In this document: piece by piece, positions 7,025-11,631 of the stretch
Layout of the letters: each line of letters begins with the position of its first letter
Position numbering within the stretch: position 1 is the first letter of the stretch
Origin: an uncultured Ilumatobacter sp.
Lineage (GTDB): Bacteria > Actinomycetota > Acidimicrobiia > Acidimicrobiales > Ilumatobacteraceae
Reading direction: 5' to 3'
Assembly (NCBI GenBank): GCA_937891565.1
Contig: CALAHA010000029.1
Span: 1-11,631, forward strand
Length of the DNA: 11,631 nucleotides
The notes under the pieces: model-generated
What the model saw: only the letters and a program-made list of their open reading frames with translations
Database searches by the model: none
What the model was told of the DNA's origin: nothing
Translations under genes and position numbers: made by a program

Positions 7025-8632
7025 TCAGGGGTTGGAGAACACGAAGCCGTCGTAGCCGTCGGCCACCACCTTTTCGAGAATACGTCGGTACCCGCGTACG
7101 CCGCCCGAGTACGGCATGAACACCCGTGGTTTGCCTTCGACCTCGTCGCCCATGTAGTACGAGCGCGCCAAGGGATACACCGTTTCGAGCGCTCGCTCGT
7201 TGACGTGTGCGACCCAGTCGTCCTCGGCAGTTTGTGACACCTCGATCGACGTGGTGCCGGCGGCGTCACCGTGGGCGATGAGCGCAGTAATCCAGTCGAC
7301 GTGTTGCTCGATCGACAACAGAACGTTGCTGAGCAGTGACGGGCTCCCGGGGCCGGCGATGATGAACAGGTTCGGGAAGCCGGTGGTTCCGATGCCGAGG
7401 TACGTCACGGGGCCTGCCGACCACTTGTTGTTCAGCGTGACGCCGTTGCGGCCCGTGATCGTCGGCTTCAAGAGCGAGCCGGTCATCGCATCGAAACCTG
7501 TTGCGTAGATGAGGACGTCGAGTTCGTGGAGCTTGGTCGCAGTCTGAACTCCGGTTGGCTCGAGTTGCTCGATCGGATCGGTACGGATGTCGACGAGCTC
7601 GACGTTGTCGCGGTTGAACGTCTCGAAATAGCCGCTGTCGACCGATGGCCGCTTCGCCGCAAACGGATGGTCGGTCGGGGTCAGCTTCTTGAGCGTCTCG
7701 GGGTCGTTGACGAGCGCGGCGATCTTGTTGCGGATGAACTCGGCTGCGGTCTCGTTGGCCTTCACATTCAACAAGATGTCGTAGTAAGCCAACGCAAAAC
7801 CGAATCCCAGGCGATGGTAGGCCGCTTCGAAAGCGGCATTGCGTTCGTCGTCATCGACTTCGAGTGCGGACTGCTTGTTGGTGACGAACCCAAGCCCGCT
7901 GGGGGAGTTGCGCGCTTGGGCACGGCGAGTGGCGTAGTCGGCTTTAACCGCCGCATCTTCTTCGTCAGTGATGATGGCATTGCACGCCGGCACGCTGAAG
8001 TTGGGTGTGCGTTGGAAGACTGTGAGGTACGCGGCCTCTTGGGCGATGATCGGAATCGCCTGCATTCCCGATGATCCGGTGCCGATGATCCCGACGCGCT
8101 TACCCGTGAAGTCGACACCATCGTGGGGCCATTCAGCGGTGTGATGGATGTCGCCGCCGAACTCTTCGCTGCCGCTGAGTATCGGCGCTTTGGTCTTGGA
8201 CAGCTGCCCCACCGCCATGATGAGGTAGCGCGCAGTCCAGGTGGCGCCGGCCTCGGTGACGATGGTCCAGCCCAACGTCTCCTCATTCAAGCTCGCGCTG
8301 ACGACCCGAGTGTCGAGGTGGATATCGCGTCGGAGATCAAAACGGTCCGTGACGTGATCGATGTAGCGCAGGATCTCCGGCTGGGTGCAGTACCGCTCGC
8401 TCCAACGCCATTCTTGTTCCAGTTCGGGAGAGAACGAGTACGAATAGTCGTGGCTTTCCACGTCGCAGCGTGCTCCTGGATATCGGTTGGCGTACCACAC
8501 GCCCCCGATGCCTGATGCACCCTCGAGTACTGCGACGCGATGGCCCTGGCCGCGCAGTGTGTGCAACGCGCGGAGTCCCGCGAAACCTGCTCCGACGACG
8601 ACAACATCGACGTGGTTTGTCTGGTTACTCAA
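7025..8632 (-). CDS. Baeyer-Villiger flavin monooxygenase
   Basis: This 535-residue enzyme has the full signature of class B type I Baeyer-Villiger monooxygenases, which use FAD and NADPH to insert oxygen next to a ketone. An N-terminal FAD Rossmann motif GAGFAG is at 14-19 and the BVMO fingerprint FxGxxxHxxxWP matches exactly at 158-169. A second, NADPH-binding motif GTGSSG is at 184-189. The RCD at 55-57 and the KRPSVDSGYFETFNRDNV region match conserved active-site segments, and YATGFDAMTG lies near the C-terminal third. Length is normal for the cyclohexanone/steroid monooxygenase group; the substrate is unknown. The start is TTG at 8632, supported by AAGGAG at 7 nt spacing, and no ATG or GTG lies nearby. 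It is the first gene of the leftward operon. Confidence 0.93.
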   Translation of the reverse strand: MSNQTNHVDVVVVGAGFAGLRALHTLRGQGHRVAVLEGASGIGGVWYANRYPGARCDVESHDYSYSFSPELEQEWRWSERYCTQPEILRYIDHVTDRFDLRRDIHLDTRVVSASLNEETLGWTIVTEAGATWTARYLIMAVGQLSKTKAPILSGSEEFGGDIHHTAEWPHDGVDFTGKRVGIIGTGSSGMQAIPIIAQEAAYLTVFQRTPNFSVPACNAIITDEEDAAVKADYATRRAQARNSPSGLGFVTNKQSALEVDDDERNAAFEAAYHRLGFGFALAYYDILLNVKANETAAEFIRNKIAALVNDPETLKKLTPTDHPFAAKRPSVDSGYFETFNRDNVELVDIRTDPIEQLEPTGVQTATKLHELDVLIYATGFDAMTGSLLKPTITGRNGVTLNNKWSAGPVTYLGIGTTGFPNLFIIAGPGSPSLLSNVLLSIEQHVDWITALIAHGDAAGTTSIEVSQTAEDDWVAHVNERALETVYPLARSYYMGDEVEGKPRVFMPYSGGVRGYRRILEKVVADGYDGFVFSNP

Positions 8633-8639
8633 GCGGATG

Positions 8640-8645
8640 CTCCTT
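8640..8645 (-). promoter_or_regulatory. Ribosome binding site deciding the TTG start of the monooxygenase
   Basis: AAGGAG on the minus strand lies 7 nt upstream of TTG 8632. It supports this non-ATG start, after which the FAD-binding strand begins at once. Confidence 0.65.
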
Positions 8646-8660
8646 GTGGCTGGTATTCAC

Positions 8661-8697
8661 GGTGGTGCCACGGCTGATGTCCCGGGTGGTGCCACGG
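8661..8697. repeat. Tandem 13-bp direct repeats in the monooxygenase leader
   Basis: GGTGGTGCCACGG occurs exactly at 8661-8673 and 8685-8697, a 24-bp period. Each copy contains GTGG-TG-CCAC, a small inverted repeat. They lie between the predicted transcription start (about 8730) and the TTG start at 8632, so they could be operators, or RNA elements in the roughly 100-nt leader. Confidence 0.6.
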
Positions 8698-8736
8698 ATG
8701 GCGCCTCACGATGATTTCAACGGTGACTGATGCCCG

Positions 8737-8765
8737 ATCGTACGAAGATCGACGACCCGTGTCAA
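8737..8765 (-). promoter_or_regulatory. Promoter of leftward monooxygenase operon
   Basis: On the minus strand, TTGACA (8765-8760) is followed after exactly 17 nt by TACGAT (8742-8737), a TAnnnT -10 box. Spacing and boxes are near consensus for a housekeeping sigma factor. The -35 box is the left arm of the 20-bp inverted repeat. Confidence 0.7.
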
Positions 8766-8779
8766 CATAACTGTTGACA
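8760..8779. promoter_or_regulatory. 20-bp inverted-repeat operator shared by divergent promoters
   Basis: TGTCAAC (8760-8766) and GTTGACA (8773-8779) are perfect inverted arms around the 6-bp spacer ATAACT. Size and symmetry suit a TetR- or GntR-type dimer. Each arm contains a -35 box, so occupancy should block both promoters. The regulator gene is not in the window, and its family is inferred. Confidence 0.7.
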
Positions 8780-8802
8780 TATTCATGGATGATGTCTACG
8801 TT
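8774..8802 (+). promoter_or_regulatory. Promoter of rightward CoA-catabolism operon
   Basis: TTGACA (8774-8779) is followed after 17 nt by TACGTT (8797-8802). Transcription would begin near 8809, giving a 40-nt leader before ATG 8849. It mirrors the leftward promoter across the shared inverted repeat. Confidence 0.7.
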
Positions 8803-8848
8803 GTCGACGGGACACATCCGTCTCCACCACACGAAACCGAGGTTGCTC

Positions 8849-9739
8849 ATGGAGCTAGAAACACTGATCTACGAAAAGGCCGATCGGATCGCCACGCTGA
8901 CGCTGAACCGGCCCGAGAAGAGCAACGCCCTGTCGGTCAAACTCCGTGATGAGTTGGACCTCGTCCTCGACGATCTTGATCGCGATGACGACACGCGGGT
9001 GTTGATCATCAAGGCCAACGGCAACCACTTCAGTGCCGGATACGACCTCACCGAATTCTCGTACCTGTGGGATGCCGACAGCGCAATCAATGAGGTGCAG
9101 GCCCGGCCGCACCGTCGCTCGCCGGTCTGGTCGCGGCGTGAATTCCACCTGTCACGTGAGCGGTGGATGAGGCTGTTCCGAATTCGTCAAGCCACGATTG
9201 CGGTCGTGCACGGCCATTGCGTCGCCGGAGGACTCGACCTCATCGGCGTGTGCGACATCGTGTTCTGCGCAGACGACGCGCTCCTCGGCCAACCCGAAGC
9301 GCGGGCCATGGGCGAAATCCACGTGTTTGGCATGTGGCCTGTTCATCTCGGCATGCGCAAGACAAAGGAGTGGCTGTTCACCGGCGACAACATGACGGGC
9401 GCCGAAGCTGCCGAGTTTGGCCTCGTCAACCGAGCGGTGCCACGCGACGAAGTCGACGCCGTTGCACAGGCATACGCCAACCGGGTCTCTCATGTCCCGC
9501 TCGACGCGATCTACTCACACAAAGAAGTCACCAACCGTTGGTTCGAGGCCCAGGGAATGCACACCGGCATGGCAGCCGCGAACGATCTCGACGCGATGGG
9601 GATTGCTGGGCCGGGCATGGATCGGTTCACCGAACTCTGGCGTGAAGGCGGCGTTAAGCCAGCGGTGCTTGACAGAGACAAAGAGTTCAACACGCATCGG
9701 ACGTACTGGGACGCCTACCAAGCCTCCAAGGAATCGTGA
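8849..9739 (+). CDS. Enoyl-CoA hydratase/isomerase family protein
   Basis: This 296-residue crotonase-fold protein has LNRPEKSNAL at 19-28 and the first oxyanion segment HFSAGYDL at 60-67. The second oxyanion segment is HGHCVAGGLDL at 121-131, with GQPEARAMG at 147-155. E150 matches the second catalytic Glu of enoyl-CoA hydratases. The first catalytic Glu position is occupied by D130, so the chemistry may be hydration, isomerisation or another crotonase reaction. Residues 70-110 form an Arg- and Trp-rich insertion that makes it longer than typical 260-residue hydratases. ATG 8849 is chosen because GAGG lies 7 nt upstream and it follows the predicted transcription start; a frame open further upstream would read through the promoter. 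Its stop overlaps the ligase start (GTGA). Confidence 0.88.
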   Translation: MELETLIYEKADRIATLTLNRPEKSNALSVKLRDELDLVLDDLDRDDDTRVLIIKANGNHFSAGYDLTEFSYLWDADSAINEVQARPHRRSPVWSRREFHLSRERWMRLFRIRQATIAVVHGHCVAGGLDLIGVCDIVFCADDALLGQPEARAMGEIHVFGMWPVHLGMRKTKEWLFTGDNMTGAEAAEFGLVNRAVPRDEVDAVAQAYANRVSHVPLDAIYSHKEVTNRWFEAQGMHTGMAAANDLDAMGIAGPGMDRFTELWREGGVKPAVLDRDKEFNTHRTYWDAYQASKES

Positions 9740-11454
9740 TCAGGGCCGCAGCGTTGCAGCCGTTCTCCGAGCGGCGCGCTGCGCTTGAGGCGCGGTTCCC
9801 CACGTGGGAACCGCGCACGCTGGCGGAAGTATTCGATGCCGCAGTCGCGAGATTTTCAGATCGACCGCTTGTCATCACCGACGACGTCACATACACGTAT
9901 CGAGCCATCCAAGAGTGGTCTGAGCGCGTGGCGCACGGACTCGTCTCGGCCGGTGTGCAGCCCGGTGAGCACGTGGCCATCGTGTTGGGAAACCAACCCG
10001 AGTTCGTTGCCGTCAAGCTCGGAATCGCCCGGGCTGGAGCGGTGGCCGTGCCCATCAATTTCCTGAATCGGCGCGATGAACTCGGATACGTGCTCGAGCA
10101 ATCTGACGCAGTCGCCCTCATCACGATGGACAGCTTTCGGGGAGTCGACCACCTCAACTCGCTCGACGAGTTGATTCCCGGCTGGGAACACACGGGCGGC
10201 GCTCGGTTGCCGAAGCTTCGCAATATCTGGGTCGTGCAAGCCGAGGGCTCGGGCCGGTCGGGGGCCGCGACTCTCGCGGACCTGGCGTCGTCATCGGATG
10301 GCTGGCACCCGGTGGACGGATTCGGCCCCGACTCACCCCTCGATATTCTCTACACATCGGGCACCACGGGCACGCCCAAGGGCGTCGTGCTCACGCACGA
10401 CATGTTCATGCGCACCGCCTACGGCAGCGCGTACGGTCGAGCCTTTGAAGACGGCCGCCGAATCTCCTTCTCGCTGCCGATGTACCACGTGTTCGGCTAC
10501 GTCGAAGGCTTACTCGCGGTGCTGTTCGTCGGCGGTGCGATCATCCCGCAGTTGCATTTCGATCCGGTCGCGACGCTGGACAGCGTCGTCGCGCATCAAG
10601 CGACCGACCTGTTGCTGGTCCCGATCATGACCCAGGCCGTCATTACAGCGGCCCGTTCGCGCGACGCCAACGCATGGCCCCTGAGCGCGTTGGCCTCGAT
10701 CATGTCGTCGGGCGGGGTGTCTCCGAGCGGCATCTGGGAAGACATCCTGGAGGTGTTCGGCCCGGTAGAGGTCACCACGGGGTACGGCATGAGCGAGACG
10801 ACTGCTTCGACCACGGTCACGCGGATGGACGACACGATCGAAACCTGGCGGACCAAGAACGGCCGATTGCGTGATGTCGGGGTGGCCGGCGACCCAGCCA
10901 ACGGGGGTCGGCTCTGCGTATATCGCGTGGTCGATCCGGCCACGGGCCTCGAGTTGCCGCGCGGCGAGATCGGTGAGTTGATGGTTCGCGGCATCGGCGT
11001 CACGGCGGGCTATTACAACAAGCCGGAGGAAAATGATCTGGCATTCGACGACGACGGGTGGCTTCGTACCGGCGATCTGGGCACGCTCGATGACGACGAC
11101 TACATCACCTTGGCCGGCCGTCGTAAGGAGTGCTACCGGTGCGGCGGCGAGCAAGTGATGCCTGCCGAAGTCGAAGCGGTACTGACCACCCACCCCGCAG
11201 TTGCCCAAGCCCATGTCGTGCCGGTGCTCGACGAGCGGATGGGCGAGGCCGGATTTGCGTGGGTGGTTCCAGCGGACGGTGTCGCAGTCGATCACGACGC
11301 GCTGATTGCCCATTGCGCCGAACGACTCGCTCGCTTCAAGGTGCCCAAATATGTCCGAACCTTGAATGCAGATCACGTGCCGTTGACGCCGAGCGGTCGA
11401 CCGCGAAAATTCCTGCTCGCCGAGCGGGCATCTGAAGAACTGGGGATTGCGTGA
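9736..11454 (+). CDS. Acyl-CoA synthetase (AMP-binding ligase)
   Basis: The 572-residue protein belongs to the ANL adenylating superfamily and would activate a carboxylic acid to its CoA thioester via an acyl-adenylate. The P-loop-like motif TSGTTGTPKG is at 207-216 and YGMSETT with E354 begins at 350. WLRTGDLG has D447, and GRRKECYRCGG forms the hinge region. K558 in SGRPRKF is the C-terminal catalytic Lys. All core motifs are present, so it should be active. The substrate is unknown; a medium- or long-chain or cyclic acid is plausible. GTG 9736 overlaps the hydratase stop by 4 nt with AAGGA just upstream, and it ends in another GTGA overlap with the next gene. It probably activates the acid released by the leftward hydrolase. 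Confidence 0.92.
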   Translation: MIRAAALQPFSERRAALEARFPTWEPRTLAEVFDAAVARFSDRPLVITDDVTYTYRAIQEWSERVAHGLVSAGVQPGEHVAIVLGNQPEFVAVKLGIARAGAVAVPINFLNRRDELGYVLEQSDAVALITMDSFRGVDHLNSLDELIPGWEHTGGARLPKLRNIWVVQAEGSGRSGAATLADLASSSDGWHPVDGFGPDSPLDILYTSGTTGTPKGVVLTHDMFMRTAYGSAYGRAFEDGRRISFSLPMYHVFGYVEGLLAVLFVGGAIIPQLHFDPVATLDSVVAHQATDLLLVPIMTQAVITAARSRDANAWPLSALASIMSSGGVSPSGIWEDILEVFGPVEVTTGYGMSETTASTTVTRMDDTIETWRTKNGRLRDVGVAGDPANGGRLCVYRVVDPATGLELPRGEIGELMVRGIGVTAGYYNKPEENDLAFDDDGWLRTGDLGTLDDDDYITLAGRRKECYRCGGEQVMPAEVEAVLTTHPAVAQAHVVPVLDERMGEAGFAWVVPADGVAVDHDALIAHCAERLARFKVPKYVRTLNADHVPLTPSGRPRKFLLAERASEELGIA

Positions 11455-11631
11455 ACACAGCACACGGCATTGCGGTCGTCACCGGCGCCGCGCAGGGCAT
11501 CGGGTCCGAGATTGCGATCAGGCTTGCGACCGACGGATTTGATGTCGCCGTACTCGATCTCGATGCGACCGCCTGCCTCGACACGGTCCGCGCGGTCGAG
11601 GCGCGCGGTCGAAGAGCAGTTGCGGTCGGTG
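11451..11631 (+). CDS. Short-chain dehydrogenase, 5' part only
   Basis: The gene starts at GTG 11451, overlapping the ligase stop by 4 nt, and runs 60 codons to the window edge. The cofactor motif TGAAQGIG at residues 11-18 and the following VAVLDLD at the end of beta-2 show an SDR; the Asp suggests NAD preference. In this operon a 3-hydroxyacyl-CoA or alcohol dehydrogenase step is likely. The catalytic residues lie outside the window, so function is inferred from fold and neighbours. Confidence 0.85.
   Translation, partial: MNTAHGIAVVTGAAQGIGSEIAIRLATDGFDVAVLDLDATACLDTVRAVEARGRRAVAVG

Noticed and set aside
10510..11463. Minus-strand frame of 317 codons
   Set aside because: Antisense to the acyl-CoA synthetase, whose catalytic motifs are intact.
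1..11631. CRISPR array, tRNA or rRNA genes
   Set aside because: No regularly spaced repeats of suitable size, no tRNA-like cloverleaf and no rRNA-like stretch were recognised by eye.

Overview
The window is high-GC DNA with strong G/C preference at third codon positions, GTG and TTG starts, TTGACA/TAnnnT promoters and repeated 4-nt gene overlaps. Together with a dense fatty-acid or alicyclic catabolism gene set, this points to an actinobacterium. An Ilumatobacter/Acidimicrobiia-like or mycobacterial relative is my guess; the sequence does not settle the lineage.

The left third (1-3702) is accessory DNA. On the minus strand two genes overlap by ATGA. The upstream one (1078-1968) encodes a tyrosine-recombinase-like protein that has lost most of its catalytic residues, with Phe at the nucleophile position. 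The downstream one (1081 to the window edge) encodes a DDE-transposase-like protein. A small helix-turn-helix gene (2104-2301, plus strand) diverges from them across a compact promoter with repeats. It is followed by a convergent gene for a GIY-YIG/T5orf172-like protein (2319-2780, minus), a gene-poor stretch, and an integrase pseudogene (3199-3702, plus). The pseudogene keeps its DNA-binding N-terminal domain but has an in-frame TAG, and its catalytic half is missing.

The middle (3712-4929, minus) holds a 405-residue protein of unknown function with a helical, coiled-coil-like core. It begins within about 10 bases of the pseudogene's broken end, which suggests a deletion or insertion junction there.

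The right half (5245-11631) is a coherent catabolic locus around a divergent promoter at 8737-8802. Leftward runs Baeyer-Villiger monooxygenase, then a short-chain dehydrogenase, then an MBL-fold hydrolase. Rightward runs an enoyl-CoA hydratase-family protein, an acyl-CoA synthetase, and a second short-chain dehydrogenase cut by the window edge, all joined by GTGA overlaps. A plausible pathway is: alcohol to ketone (SDR), ketone to ester or lactone (BVMO), hydrolysis (MBL hydrolase), CoA activation (ligase), then beta-oxidation-like steps (hydratase, second SDR). The substrate cannot be read from sequence. A perfect 20-bp inverted repeat supplies the -35 box of both divergent promoters, so a single regulator could switch both arms together. 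No regulator gene for it lies in the window.
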